64,000 nt of DNA from CATOSP01 sp034422355 (lineage in GTDB: Bacteria; Chloroflexota; Dehalococcoidia; Lucifugimonadales; UBA3495), in assembly GCA_034422355.1 (NCBI GenBank), contig DAOUJS010000162.1, positions 45,810 through 109,809 of the forward strand. Reading direction: 5' to 3'. Each line of letters starts with the position of its first letter. Position 1 is the first letter of the stretch. Both the position numbers and the translations under genes were made by a program. The notes below the pieces were generated by a model, which ran no database searches, was not told the origin of the DNA, and saw only the letters and a list, made by a program, of their open reading frames with translations. Below are positions 34,812 to 43,154 of the stretch, piece after piece.

Positions 34812-34870
34812 ACCCTGGGCCGGCGGGATGGTTTGTAGACATCCACAAACCCGCCGGTCCAGGGTGTTTG
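34812..34870 (+). terminator. Long hairpin, probable terminator
   Basis: ACCCTGG-CCGGCGGG pairs with CCCGCCGG-CCAGGGT (34812-34827 with 34850-34865, one mismatch), with an inner TTTGT/ACAAA extension, followed by GTTTGGGGG. It separates the small protein gene from the next gene. Confidence 0.6.
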
Positions 34871-34885
34871 GGGGTCTGGAGGAAA

Positions 34886-35203
34886 GTGTCGTTGGCTGTT
34901 AAGGTACTAATTGAGCGGCGAGTGAGAAAGGGCTGTGAGGAGCTTGTGTGGCAGATGCTGCGAGACCTCCGGGGACAGGCGGTCAGGCAGAAGGGCTATC
35001 TGTACGGCGAAACGTGGCGCTCTCTCGATGATCCGAGGGTGTTTATGGTGTCAAGCACCTGGGGGCACAGGGAATACTGGGACGCCTGGGTCAACGACGA
35101 TTTCAGGAAGCGCATGGAGGACCGTATCCGGCCCTATCTGAGAAAGCAGGTCACTATCCGGGTATTCGAAGAGGTCAGCGCCCTCCCCACTGACGGCAGG
35201 TAA
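34886..35203 (+). CDS. Antibiotic biosynthesis monooxygenase (ABM) domain protein
   Basis: 105 residues from GTG at 34886 (CTGGAGGA just upstream). Dimeric ferredoxin-like fold: beta strand AVKVLIERRVRKGCEEL, helix VWQMLRDLRGQAVRQKGYLYGETWRSLDDP, then FMVSSTWGHREYWDAWVNDDFRKRMEDRI. This is the ABM/YgiN pattern, in which small proteins bind heme, quinones or flavin products. An earlier in-frame start would run through the hairpin at 34812 and is rejected. Confidence 0.8.
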   Translation: MSLAVKVLIERRVRKGCEELVWQMLRDLRGQAVRQKGYLYGETWRSLDDPRVFMVSSTWGHREYWDAWVNDDFRKRMEDRIRPYLRKQVTIRVFEEVSALPTDGR

Positions 35204-35267
35204 TTCGGCCTGTACGTATCATCCCGCAGTTCTTGACCGTCCCGCCATCCTGTAAACGAGGTGGACC

Positions 35268-36200
35268 ATGCCTCAGAAAATTATGATACCTCTGGACGGC
35301 TCTACCGAAGCTGAAGAAGTCATACCGTTGGTCAGAAGTGACTTGGCGTCTGGGGATGAAGTGCTTTTGGTGCAGGTGATACCGCCCGGAAGGACTCAGA
35401 CTATAGGCAGCCATGTGATCCTGGGCAGCCAGGTGGAAGAGGGTTCGCGCGCCGAGGCACAGCGGTACCTCCAGATAGTTCTCCGCAGGGAAGCCGGTGA
35501 GTCGGGGTCGTGGGACTCGGAGGTGGTGGTATCCGACTCCGTTGCAGAAGGCATCGCCCTGGCTGCCAGGCAGTCCCAGACCGACCAGATCGCCATGTAC
35601 ACTCACGACCGCAACCTCCTGGGTAGAATGATGAAGGGGAGTATAGCCAGGGAGGTCCAGCGGATAGCGGACACGGAAGTGCGGGTGTTCGGCCCGCAGC
35701 AGATTGCCCAGTCAACCGGGCCGGCCGTCGATGCTGAAGGGCACGAGTTCAGCCATGTGGACCTGTTCCGGGGAATGCTCGCAGAGCAGATTCAACGCGT
35801 GGTTGGGCTGGGACACCGCATTCAGGTTTCGGCCGGAGAGAAACAGGGGCAGGGAGGCGACGTTGCGGAAAGCCTGTTCATCATACTCTCAGGCGAGGCC
35901 AGCCTTTCCGCCCGCTCGGACATCGGTGAGATTACGGTTCGCATCGCCGGGCCGGGCGAGTCATTCCCGCTGGCATCGTTGCTTGAGTCCGGCACCATGA
36001 TTACAACCGCAGAGGCCATGACAGACCTGGAATTGCTGGCCATATTGAGAGCTGACCTGATGGCCCTATGCTCCAGGGATCCCGAGATCGGAATGCGAAT
36101 CTACTCCAATGTGGCCCAGCTATTCGCCAACCGCTACAGCGCCACTCTGACCCAGCTCGCGATCAGCGCGGAGAGAGAGCTGAGGGAACAGAACGCCTGA
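35268..36200 (+). CDS. UspA domain fused to a cyclic-nucleotide-binding-like domain
   Basis: 310 residues. UspA domain 1-about 145 (KIMIPLDGSTEAEEVIPLV, then QIAMYTHDRNLLGRMMKGSIAREVQR), then an LFRGMLAEQIQRVVGLG helix and a jelly-roll cNMP/Crp-type sensor domain about 165-285 (ILSGEASLSARSDIGEITVRIAGPG, FPLASLL, ELLAILRADLMALCSRDPEIGMRIYSNVAQLFANR). No DNA-binding helix-turn-helix. Such a fusion suggests ligand-controlled stress signalling by a CRP-like sensor. The phosphate-binding cassette residues are not typical, so cAMP binding is doubtful. ATG with GAGGTGG upstream. Confidence 0.85.
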   Translation: MPQKIMIPLDGSTEAEEVIPLVRSDLASGDEVLLVQVIPPGRTQTIGSHVILGSQVEEGSRAEAQRYLQIVLRREAGESGSWDSEVVVSDSVAEGIALAARQSQTDQIAMYTHDRNLLGRMMKGSIAREVQRIADTEVRVFGPQQIAQSTGPAVDAEGHEFSHVDLFRGMLAEQIQRVVGLGHRIQVSAGEKQGQGGDVAESLFIILSGEASLSARSDIGEITVRIAGPGESFPLASLLESGTMITTAEAMTDLELLAILRADLMALCSRDPEIGMRIYSNVAQLFANRYSATLTQLAISAERELREQNA

Positions 36201-36218
36201 TATGGCTGCCCCGCTATC

Positions 36219-37448
36219 TCATGCCCGTCGCAGCTTCGGCGTGAGAATGGCCAGCGCACCCAGAAGGATGCAGCCGATGGCCCCATTGATGTACGCGGCC
36301 ATCGGCGCGCTCATGGCCCCCGCCATGGCACCGGAGTTGGCGCTCCCGAAGGTGTAGGCATAGATGGCCAGGGTACGTAGCCCGACCACCCTTCCCCGAA
36401 ACTCCGGCAGTGTGGTCCTCAGAAGCAGGGTGAGTATCATCACCTGCGTCGAGGAAAATGCGAACCCGGTGACTACGAGCAGGAAGGCGGACAGGTAGAA
36501 GACGGTAGATGTACCGAAAACCGCGATGCTGACGTGCCAGCCGATCACCGCGATAATCAGCAACTTGCCGGGTGACGTCAGATTCCTCATCGAAGCAAAT
36601 GTCATCGACCCCAGCAATGCGCCGATGCCGAAGGCGGACAGCAGAATCCCGAGGCCGGTGGAATCCGTCCCCAGCACATCACGGGCGAATATGGGCATAA
36701 GGTTGGTATGAAGAGGCCACCCCGTGAAGTTGATAATCACGGCCAGGACCAGGACCGCCCACAGCACCTGCTGTCCCTTGACGTACTTCAACCCCTCCAT
36801 CACCGACCCGAATACGGACTCACCCTCACGCCGGGAAGAAGTCCCGACAACGTTGACCAGAAGGGCGCAAATGCCGCTGATGCAACCGAATACGGCAATC
36901 ACGGTATATGCGCCCTGCGGCCCATACGCCTTGTACAGCACTCCTCCGAAGAGCGGTCCAAGGATGGAGGTAATGTTCCGGCACATATTCGTCAAGGCCG
37001 CTCCGTTGGCCAGCAGGTCATTGCTCAGCGTGTCGGCCATCAGGGACTGGGACGCCGGCATCTGAAAGGTGCGGATGAACCCGTTCATCAGGGTGACCGC
37101 GAAGATGTGCCATAGTTCCAGGTAACCGCTCAAGATGAGGCCCAACATGGCCAGCGCCAGGGTCGTCTGGGCGAACTCCACAACCGCAAGCAGGCGGTGG
37201 CGCGAGACTCTGTCGGCAATGGCCCCCGAGAACATGGCCAGGAAATTCAGTGCCATACGTGCCGCCGCGATTAGCCCTACCAGGAAAGGCGAGTCGGTCA
37301 GTTCGAGGACGAACCACCCCAGGACGACCGATTCCATCTGCGTGTTGGTCCCGGAGAAGGCCATTGAGGTCCACACCAGGGCAAAGTTTCGCTGGCGCAG
37401 GGCGACCAGGGGGTATGCGGCACGGGAAAATGGAACGGAAAGTCTCAA
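36219..37448 (-). CDS. MFS transporter, probable exporter
   Basis: 409 residues with about twelve transmembrane helices. N-terminal half has the motif-A-like loop SGAIADRVSRHRLLAVVEF after TM2 and FIRTFQMPASQSLMADTL; the pattern resembles the MFS_3/EntS-type drug or siderophore exporters. TTG at 37448 is the assigned start, but no good ribosome binding site is seen, so a slightly later start is possible. Downstream of the UGSC locus on the same strand but beyond a hairpin, so probably a separate unit. Confidence 0.85.
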   Translation of the reverse strand: MRLSVPFSRAAYPLVALRQRNFALVWTSMAFSGTNTQMESVVLGWFVLELTDSPFLVGLIAAARMALNFLAMFSGAIADRVSRHRLLAVVEFAQTTLALAMLGLILSGYLELWHIFAVTLMNGFIRTFQMPASQSLMADTLSNDLLANGAALTNMCRNITSILGPLFGGVLYKAYGPQGAYTVIAVFGCISGICALLVNVVGTSSRREGESVFGSVMEGLKYVKGQQVLWAVLVLAVIINFTGWPLHTNLMPIFARDVLGTDSTGLGILLSAFGIGALLGSMTFASMRNLTSPGKLLIIAVIGWHVSIAVFGTSTVFYLSAFLLVVTGFAFSSTQVMILTLLLRTTLPEFRGRVVGLRTLAIYAYTFGSANSGAMAGAMSAPMAAYINGAIGCILLGALAILTPKLRRA

Positions 37449-37569
37449 GGGGAGAGTCTTAGCGGGTAGACGGGACTGCGCCGGAGATAGGATCCTGATT
37501 GCATGGTGAAGGGTTTATGAGCAGGTCTCCCGGGTTGGCTGGTTGGAATGCGGTCCGGGCTGAGAGAAG

Positions 37570-37593
37570 GGCGGGCGTATGCGCACGCCCGCC
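37570..37593 (-). terminator. Terminator after the UGSC-partner gene
   Basis: Perfect 9-bp stem GGCGGGCGT/ACGCCCGCC with a 6-base loop, 25 bases past the stop of the gene ending at 37618; the minus-strand continuation is CTTCTCTC. Confidence 0.65.
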
Positions 37594-37617
37594 AGCAATT
37601 GATATTGAGGCCGATTG

Positions 37618-38652
37618 CTAAAGCCTGATGGGCCTGGTGATGGACTTGCTGCTGGTGCCCCCGCCCCACCTGGAGATGAGGGACGAGAAACCGCCGGCCT
37701 CGCCGCCGGCCACCAGGAATACGATGCCGTCTGTGGTGGATACGATGGGGTTCATATCCGCATCGTCCCCTGGCTCAACCGCTCCATCACGCATTCCGTT
37801 CAGCTTCAGGTGCTCCGTGGAGACTGAGGCTTCGGAGAAGAGGTACTCCATCGCCTGGCGCTTGCTCCACTCGGCGTTGCGGAATATCCGGGCGTGCTCC
37901 GGCGAGAGCACGACCACGAACTCGCCCTGGCCGGGGCGGAACCCGTTCATGGTATAGGCCATGTTGTCCAGGAGACGCTCAGGGGAATTGCTGGCCCCGT
38001 CGGAGAACTGGGTCGGGGAAAACACGGCGAAGACCGTAACCGTGTTGTCGTCGGGGGAGTAACCCCGCTGCACACTAAGAGTCTCCCAGGGGCTGGCCTC
38101 TTCATTCTCGGCGATGGTCATACTGTACTTGCCACCCTGCCCGAGGGTGGACTTGTCGAGGATTCCCGGCGTGCCTCCGCAGACGTTCATGTTGATCAGG
38201 CGCACGGTGCGGCCTATGGTGGAGTTGGGCCTGAAGCCGGGGCCGAAGACATTGACGCCGGAGTTTACCTCAAGCTCCCTGGCAATCGGCCCGTTGATCA
38301 CGATTAGCTGGGCCGAGCCTCCGGTGCTGGCCAGGCTCCCGTGGAAATTGAAGTCCGGTTCGCACATCGCTTCGATGATCGCCACCAGAACGGGCATGTA
38401 CTCCGGTTTGCAGCCGGCCATGACCGCGTTGATGGCCACCTTTTCGGCCGTTATCACCCGGCCCCGGGTGGGAACGACGCCTATCACGTCGCTGGGAGCG
38501 TGTCCGGAAACGGACAGAAACTCCCTGACCCTCTCTTCAGTGGCAGGCACTACCGGCAGGCCGTCGGTCCAGCCCCGTTGATAGTAATACTCGATGGCGC
38601 TGTGGGAGTCCTCTACCTCGATCCGGTCCGACGCTAGGGCTTCTTCTTGCAT
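37618..38652 (-). CDS. Conserved protein of unknown function, UGSC-selenoprotein neighbour
   Basis: 344 residues, soluble. Striking conserved-looking blocks: RGWTDGLPVVPATEERVREFL near the N-terminus, AINAVMAGCKPEYMPVLVA, GGSAQLIVINGPIARELEV, a central FGPGFRPNSTIGRTVRLI, LSPEHARIFRNAEWSKRQAM, and a C-terminal FLVAGGEAGGFSSLI-RWGGG. I do not know a biochemical function. Agreement in length and the adjacent UGSC gene (141 bases upstream, same strand) suggests a two-protein system. ATG at 38652 follows AGAGG. Confidence 0.7.
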   Translation of the reverse strand: MQEEALASDRIEVEDSHSAIEYYYQRGWTDGLPVVPATEERVREFLSVSGHAPSDVIGVVPTRGRVITAEKVAINAVMAGCKPEYMPVLVAIIEAMCEPDFNFHGSLASTGGSAQLIVINGPIARELEVNSGVNVFGPGFRPNSTIGRTVRLINMNVCGGTPGILDKSTLGQGGKYSMTIAENEEASPWETLSVQRGYSPDDNTVTVFAVFSPTQFSDGASNSPERLLDNMAYTMNGFRPGQGEFVVVLSPEHARIFRNAEWSKRQAMEYLFSEASVSTEHLKLNGMRDGAVEPGDDADMNPIVSTTDGIVFLVAGGEAGGFSSLISRWGGGTSSKSITRPIRL

Positions 38653-38750
38653 TACGCGCCTCTCTGACGACAGTCGAATATAGCGGGGCTAAGAACGATA
38701 CTGCCCCTGTTGTATCGCGGGCGGTGTCCTTGCCAGCTTGCGGAATATCT

Positions 38751-38773
38751 CGGGGGAGTTTGCAGCTCCCCCG
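38751..38773 (-). terminator. Hairpin between the UGSC gene and its partner
   Basis: Perfect 8-bp stem CGGGGGAG/CTCCCCCG with a 7-base loop, 20 bases after the UGSC stop codon. No T tract follows on either strand, so it may be a processing or partial terminator lowering downstream expression. Confidence 0.5.
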
Positions 38774-38793
38774 AATATGCTGGTGGACGCCGG

Positions 38794-39345
38794 TTACGAA
38801 TTGCCCAGCAGGATGTCGATGACTTGGGGCAGGGCTACCCTGGCCCTGTCCTTGAGTTCGCCTGAGGTCAGGCTTCCCAACGGATGGGGCAGGACGGCGA
38901 AGTAGTAGTCAGGGATTCCCTGGATGCGCGCCATCGTCCGAGCGGTGGGAACGAAAGGCTCGGTGCAGAGTACAGCGGTGGGGATGCCCAGCTTCTCGAA
39001 GGTGATGCCGTCGTGCAGACTGCACGATGAGCAGGACCCTCAATCCCCGTTGGCCGTGATCAGCACATCACACTTCTCAGCCATCTCCTGGACGATGTTC
39101 TCAGGACAGGGCGTCGATGCGTTGGGCTTGGCGCTCCGCACTACCTCGGCGAAGTTATAGCGCTCCTCAAGAAGAGCGCCGACCTCTTCCAGCAGCGCCT
39201 CGGCGTTGGCCTTGCTGTTGTTCAGCAGCCCCAGCACCTTGCCGTTCAGATCGTCCGGCCGGGTTGCCAGCCGGGCGTCCACCGGCAAGGGCGGAGAGGT
39301 CGGGTCTAGGATGACCATATTGGGCCGAGCGGTCTCGGTTACCAT
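38794..39345 (-). CDS. UGSC-family selenoprotein (in-frame UGA = Sec102)
   Basis: 183 residues when the UGA at 39040-39042 is read as selenocysteine. The sequence around it, TANGD-UGA-GSCSSCSLHDGI, is exactly the U-G-S-C motif for which the family is named. Upstream: LNGKVLGLLNNSKANAEALLE and NFAEVVRSAKPNASTPCPENI; downstream: FEKLGIPTAVLCTEPFVPTA and AVLPHPLGSLTSGELK. The frame continues to TAA at 38794. AAGGAGG precedes the ATG at 39345. A SECIS-like hairpin begins 12 nt after the UGA. The two-cysteine plus Sec cluster implies a redox function, but the reaction is unknown. Annotated naively it is a 101-residue truncated protein. Confidence 0.9.
39011..39042 (-). promoter_or_regulatory. Bacterial SECIS element of the UGSC gene
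   Basis: After the UGA (39042-39040) come 12 bases, then a perfect 7-bp stem UCGUGCA/UGCACGA (39027-39021 with 39017-39011) closing the loop GUC. The loop starts 19 nt after the UGA and its first base is G, matching known bacterial SECIS rules; CAGUCUG at the tip resembles the AGGUCU loop of E. coli fdhF. Confidence 0.8.
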
Positions 39346-39494
39346 TTGCGCCTCCTTATTCTTGCTGCATTTCGAATGTGTGGCCCATTGCTTGGGCCAT
39401 GATAGTTTGTCCCATCCCGTTACGTCAATGGTAATATGAGGAGCACACGCGCCGGAGTTCCCGGCGATGTCACATTTGATGAGGGGGCGCCGAC

Positions 39495-40373
39495 ATGACT
39501 ACGGTTGGTTCCGGAAAATATACCTACGAGCTTGTCCAGGACTTCCCGAAACTGCCTGCCGGTGAGTCCTTGGGTGTGGTCAGCACCGTGGCCACAGACT
39601 CACAGGACCGGGTTTACGTGTTCCAGCGTACTGATGTCCCGGTAATGGTCTTTGACCGGGAGGGGAACTATCTGAGCCGGTGGGGAATCGGAGCGATTGC
39701 AGACCCACATGGAATGACTATCGCCGATGACATCGTTTACATCACCGACCGTTCAGATTCGGTGGCAGTCAGCTTTACTCTGGACGGCAGACCCCTCCAG
39801 GTTGTCGGGGAGCGGGGGGTTTACTCAGACACGGGGTGCGAGCGCGCCGGAGACCTTGTCCCCAGGGCTGCCGGTCCGTTCAACTATCCCACGGAGATGG
39901 TCCCCAGCCCGTCCGGGGACATATACGTTTCTGACGGTTATCGCAACAGCCGGGTGCATAGGTTTTCCAGGGATGGCCAACTCATCCAGTCTTGGGGTCA
40001 GCCGGGGAAGTCCGCGCCTGGCGAGTTCCACCTGCCCCATAGCGTCCTGGTAGACCCGGAAGGCAGGGTCTACGTCTGCGACCGGGCGAATCGCCGGGTC
40101 CAGATTTTCTCTCCCGATGGCGAGTTTATCGAGATGTGGACTGGGATGGGCGGGCCAAACGACATCTCCCGGGACGTCGACGGCATCTTCTACATCTGCG
40201 AACAGGAAGCTGACGGTGAACCTCCCCACACCAGCGTCCGCGACGGGAACGGCAACGTACTGGCCCGTTGGCCCACCCGTCACGCCCACGGTCTCTGGGT
40301 CGATTCCCGCGGGGACATCTACCTGGGCCTGACCACCAGCCACAGCGTGGACAAGTACGTGCGCACCGGATAG
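39495..40373 (+). CDS. NHL-repeat beta-propeller protein
   Basis: 292 residues, probably six-bladed. NHL-type blades recur as DSQDRVYVFQRTDVPVMVFDREG, SGDIYVSDGYRNSRVHRFSRDG, and PEGRVYVCDRANRRVQIFSPDG. No signal peptide, so cytoplasmic or exported by another route. It is a paralogue of the protein at 57704-58621: both begin with GSGxYTY and share VMIFDREGN-type blades. Such proteins resemble the amidating-lyase propeller family, but no catalytic residues can be assigned. The Gfo/Idh gene follows after 45 bases. Confidence 0.85.
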   Translation: MTTVGSGKYTYELVQDFPKLPAGESLGVVSTVATDSQDRVYVFQRTDVPVMVFDREGNYLSRWGIGAIADPHGMTIADDIVYITDRSDSVAVSFTLDGRPLQVVGERGVYSDTGCERAGDLVPRAAGPFNYPTEMVPSPSGDIYVSDGYRNSRVHRFSRDGQLIQSWGQPGKSAPGEFHLPHSVLVDPEGRVYVCDRANRRVQIFSPDGEFIEMWTGMGGPNDISRDVDGIFYICEQEADGEPPHTSVRDGNGNVLARWPTRHAHGLWVDSRGDIYLGLTTSHSVDKYVRTG

Positions 40374-40418
40374 GAAGATTAGAATCCTGTATCGAAATAG
40401 ACATTGGAGAGGTGCGTG

Positions 40419-41510
40419 ATGGCCAGCGAAAAGATTCGTGTGGGGATTATCGGAGCGAATGCCGAGCGCGGATGGGGTTCAGGGGCGCATATACCGGCAG
40501 TCCTTGCGTTGCCGGAGTACGAACTGACCGCGGTCTGCACGGCTCACCAGGAAACTGCCGAGGCATCGGCAAGGAAGTTCGGAGCACGGATGGCTTTCCA
40601 TGATCACGAGGAGATGCTCAATCACCCGGACATCGATCTTGTGACGGTAGCGGTAAGGGTGCCATACCATCTGCGGCTCACCACCGATGCTCTCAATGCA
40701 GGGAAGCACGTCTATACCGAGTGGCCCCTGGGCGTCACCCTGGAGGAAACGCAACAATTGGCTGACCTGGCCAGAACTAAGGGTGTACGCACCATGGTAG
40801 GGCTTCAGGGGCGCTGCTCCCCGGCGTTGATGTACATGAGGGAACTGGTTGAGGAAGGCTACGTGGGAGAGGTGCTTTCCTGCCACCTGAGCAGCTTCAA
40901 CGCCGTGGGACTTGATCGGACTTCGGACCGGGTATGGGCCAAGGACCGGGAATCAGGTGTCGGAACATTGAATATCCAGTTCGGCCACTATGTCGATGCC
41001 CTGTGCCTCTGCGTGGGTGAAATTCAGGAAGTCTCCGCCGTGGTCAGCACCCAGGTCAAAGAGTGGCACTTTACAGACTTGGAGGAGACGATGGAGGTCA
41101 CCACCCCGGACAATGTCCTGGTCAGCGGCACTCTGGCCAGCGGGGCCGTGGCGTCCGCCCACGTCGCCTCAATTCCATGGCATGGGAGCGGGCCGATGAT
41201 TCGGGTGTTCGGGAGGGATGGCGCCCTCATCTACCACGGGTCGCACATTGATCATACCCGCTTGGAGGGGGCCGGAAGGGGCGAAAGCGTGATGCACGAA
41301 ATTGAAGTCCCCGACCGCTTGATTTGGGCGCCTCCGGAAGTCCCGCAGGGTCCTCCGTTCAACGTGGCCCAGATGTACCGGAGGCTGGCGGAGGCCATAC
41401 ACACGGGCGTCCCGGTTGAACCGGACTTCGACTTTGCCGTGCGCCGCCACAAGCTGCTGGCTGCGATTCAAGAGGCGTCGGACAGGGGAGTCAAACAGAC
41501 CGTGCGCTGA
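40419..41510 (+). CDS. Gfo/Idh/MocA-family oxidoreductase (Gal80-like)
   Basis: 363 residues from ATG 40419 (GGAGAGG upstream). N-terminal Rossmann fold with RVGIIGANAERGWGSGAHIPAV, where GWGSGAHIP resembles the Gal80-type subfamily, and the EWPLGVT segment in place of the usual EKP. The C-terminal alpha/beta domain includes SGVGTLNIQFGHYVDAL. It should reduce or oxidise a sugar-derived or carbonyl substrate with NAD(P). Follows the propeller gene by 45 bases; convergent with the DUF35 gene through a shared inverted repeat. Confidence 0.87.
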   Translation: MASEKIRVGIIGANAERGWGSGAHIPAVLALPEYELTAVCTAHQETAEASARKFGARMAFHDHEEMLNHPDIDLVTVAVRVPYHLRLTTDALNAGKHVYTEWPLGVTLEETQQLADLARTKGVRTMVGLQGRCSPALMYMRELVEEGYVGEVLSCHLSSFNAVGLDRTSDRVWAKDRESGVGTLNIQFGHYVDALCLCVGEIQEVSAVVSTQVKEWHFTDLEETMEVTTPDNVLVSGTLASGAVASAHVASIPWHGSGPMIRVFGRDGALIYHGSHIDHTRLEGAGRGESVMHEIEVPDRLIWAPPEVPQGPPFNVAQMYRRLAEAIHTGVPVEPDFDFAVRRHKLLAAIQEASDRGVKQTVR

Positions 41511-41516
41511 CGAGAC

Positions 41517-41559
41517 ACCCTGCCCAAGTCTGTTATACAGCCCTGAACTTGGGCAGGGT
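41517..41559. terminator. Bidirectional hairpin between convergent genes
   Basis: Perfect 13-bp inverted repeat ACCCTGCCCAAGT (41517-41529) and ACTTGGGCAGGGT (41547-41559). It overlaps the last codons of the minus-strand DUF35 gene and lies 7 bases past the stop of the plus-strand gene, so it can stop transcription from both sides. Confidence 0.65.
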
Positions 41560-41940
41560 AATCTCCTCGTTGACTTCTTCAAAGACCACGGCAACGTCCA
41601 TGCCGATTTCGATACGTTCCGGGTCAAAGTCAACCAGGTTGCTGATCATGTGGACCCCCTCAGCCAACTCCACGTCCACGATGCCCCAGGGCAACCGTTC
41701 CCTGAAGGCGGGGTTGACTGGCTGCCGGGTGACTGTATAGGTGTAGACCTTTCCCTTCCCTTCGGATTCTACCCATTCCAGGTTGTCCGAGGAGCAGAGA
41801 GGACAGGTGGGTTTGGGCGGGTGGAAGAACTCCCGGCAGTCGTTGCAACGCCGAAGCACCAGCCGGCGCTCCCGGCAATTGTCCCAGAATACCTGATTGT
41901 CCAGATTCGGGATAGGTAAGGGAAAGTTGGCGGTGGTCAT
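41533..41940 (-). CDS. DUF35/ChsH2-like rubredoxin-OB-fold protein
   Basis: 135 residues. N-terminal helix, zinc ribbon CNDCREFFHPPKPTCPLC (about 32-49) and OB fold about 60-125 (GKVYTYTVTRQPVNPAFRE, LAEGVHMISNLVDFDPERI). These proteins are accessory partners of thiolases or MaoC-type hydratases acting on acyl-CoAs. The thiolase-like gene is six bases upstream on the same strand, forming the classic pair. Confidence 0.92.
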   Translation of the reverse strand: MTTANFPLPIPNLDNQVFWDNCRERRLVLRRCNDCREFFHPPKPTCPLCSSDNLEWVESEGKGKVYTYTVTRQPVNPAFRERLPWGIVDVELAEGVHMISNLVDFDPERIEIGMDVAVVFEEVNEEITLPKFRAV

Positions 41941-41946
41941 CAGACA

Positions 41947-43083
41947 TCACCTCCTCAGTACCAGAGCACCCGACCCATCTCCGCTGTCCACCAGGCCGAA
42001 CTCAGCGTTTTCCACCTGGGCGTAGGACTGGCCCCTCAGTTGCCTCACGACCTCGATGATCTGGTTCATCCCTTGCATGTACGCTTCGGAGAGATGTCCG
42101 CCTGATGTATTCACGGGCAGGTCAGATCCCACCTCGATATGTCCTTCCTCCACGAAGGGACCTCCCTCTCCCCGCGGGCAGAAACCGTAGTCCTCTAGCT
42201 TGGTGATGATCACCGGGCTGAAGTGGTCGTAGAAGCCGATGACGTCTATATCCTGTGGAATAATCCCTGCGCCGCCGAATAGCTCAGGGGCCATACGCGC
42301 GCCTCCACTTTCGTCCCACCCCCGTTCGGACCTCCCCTGCTCTGCCGGCATAGCCTGGGTAGCATTTGAGATGAACACCGGCGGCTGCTTCATGTCTGTA
42401 GCCGCTTCCGCCGACGAGACCACGAAGGCGCAGGCCCCGTCGGCTTCGAGTGCGCAATCGAAGATTCGCAGCGGGTCGAAGAACATCTTGGATGTTTCGT
42501 AGTCTTCCAGGGTGATGGGCCGACCGTACATGATGGCCCTTGGATTCATGCAGGCATGTTTGCGGAGGGTGACGCAGACCGCGCCAAGCTGCCGGGCGGT
42601 CGTGCCGAACTCGTGCATGTGTCGCCTTATCCGGAGGGCGCTGGATTGCCCCGGGACCAGAAGTCCATAGGGTTCGGTGAAAGCTGAACCCTTCTGGCCT
42701 CGACGGGTGGTGACCACGCCAGAGCCGTAGCGTAGCCCAGACCGCCCATTGACAGAGCGAAAGACCAGAACGTTGTTGGCCATCCCGTGGGACACTGCCA
42801 GGGCTGCCTGGGCCACCAGACCGCAGGCTGCGCCTCCCAGCGGCCCTAGCTCGCCGTAATGGCGGAGCCACGGAATGCCAAGGCCCGCGGCAAGTTCGGA
42901 ATGGGCGGTGGAGTCGGCGGTAAACCGGACCATGCCGTCGATGTCGTCAGTGTTGAGACCCGCATCGGCGATGGCGTTCTTGGCAGCCTCCACCGCCATG
43001 CTCAGTTCAGTCCTGCCCGAGTCCCGGGTATACTTGGTCTCGCCTACGCCGACGATGGCGCATCTGTCCCTTAATGTGTTCAT
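41947..43083 (-). CDS. Thiolase-fold acetyl-CoA acetyltransferase/lipid-transfer protein
   Basis: 378 residues of the SCP2-thiolase-like group: IVGVGETKYTRDSGRTELSM at the N-terminus, AKNAIADAGLNTDDIDGMV, GGAACGLVAQAALAVSHGMA around the expected nucleophile position, and C-terminal DFY-DHFSPVIITKLEDYGF with VNTSGGHLSEAYMQGMNQI (His, Glu). The usual C-terminal catalytic Cys-Gly motif is weak, so it may act as a non-catalytic or altered thiolase needing the DUF35 partner. Good Shine-Dalgarno GGAGG. Confidence 0.88.
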   Translation of the reverse strand: MNTLRDRCAIVGVGETKYTRDSGRTELSMAVEAAKNAIADAGLNTDDIDGMVRFTADSTAHSELAAGLGIPWLRHYGELGPLGGAACGLVAQAALAVSHGMANNVLVFRSVNGRSGLRYGSGVVTTRRGQKGSAFTEPYGLLVPGQSSALRIRRHMHEFGTTARQLGAVCVTLRKHACMNPRAIMYGRPITLEDYETSKMFFDPLRIFDCALEADGACAFVVSSAEAATDMKQPPVFISNATQAMPAEQGRSERGWDESGGARMAPELFGGAGIIPQDIDVIGFYDHFSPVIITKLEDYGFCPRGEGGPFVEEGHIEVGSDLPVNTSGGHLSEAYMQGMNQIIEVVRQLRGQSYAQVENAEFGLVDSGDGSGALVLRR

Positions 43084-43154
43084 TACTACCTCCGGTTGCC
43101 GGTCGCCCAGTCTGGCAAGTGACGGTCCGTGCGGTTGTAAGCCGTTAGTCCACC

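Noticed and set aside
39040..39345. Truncated 101-residue protein ending at the UGA
   Set aside because: The sequence after the UGA completes the UGSC domain and a SECIS hairpin is present.
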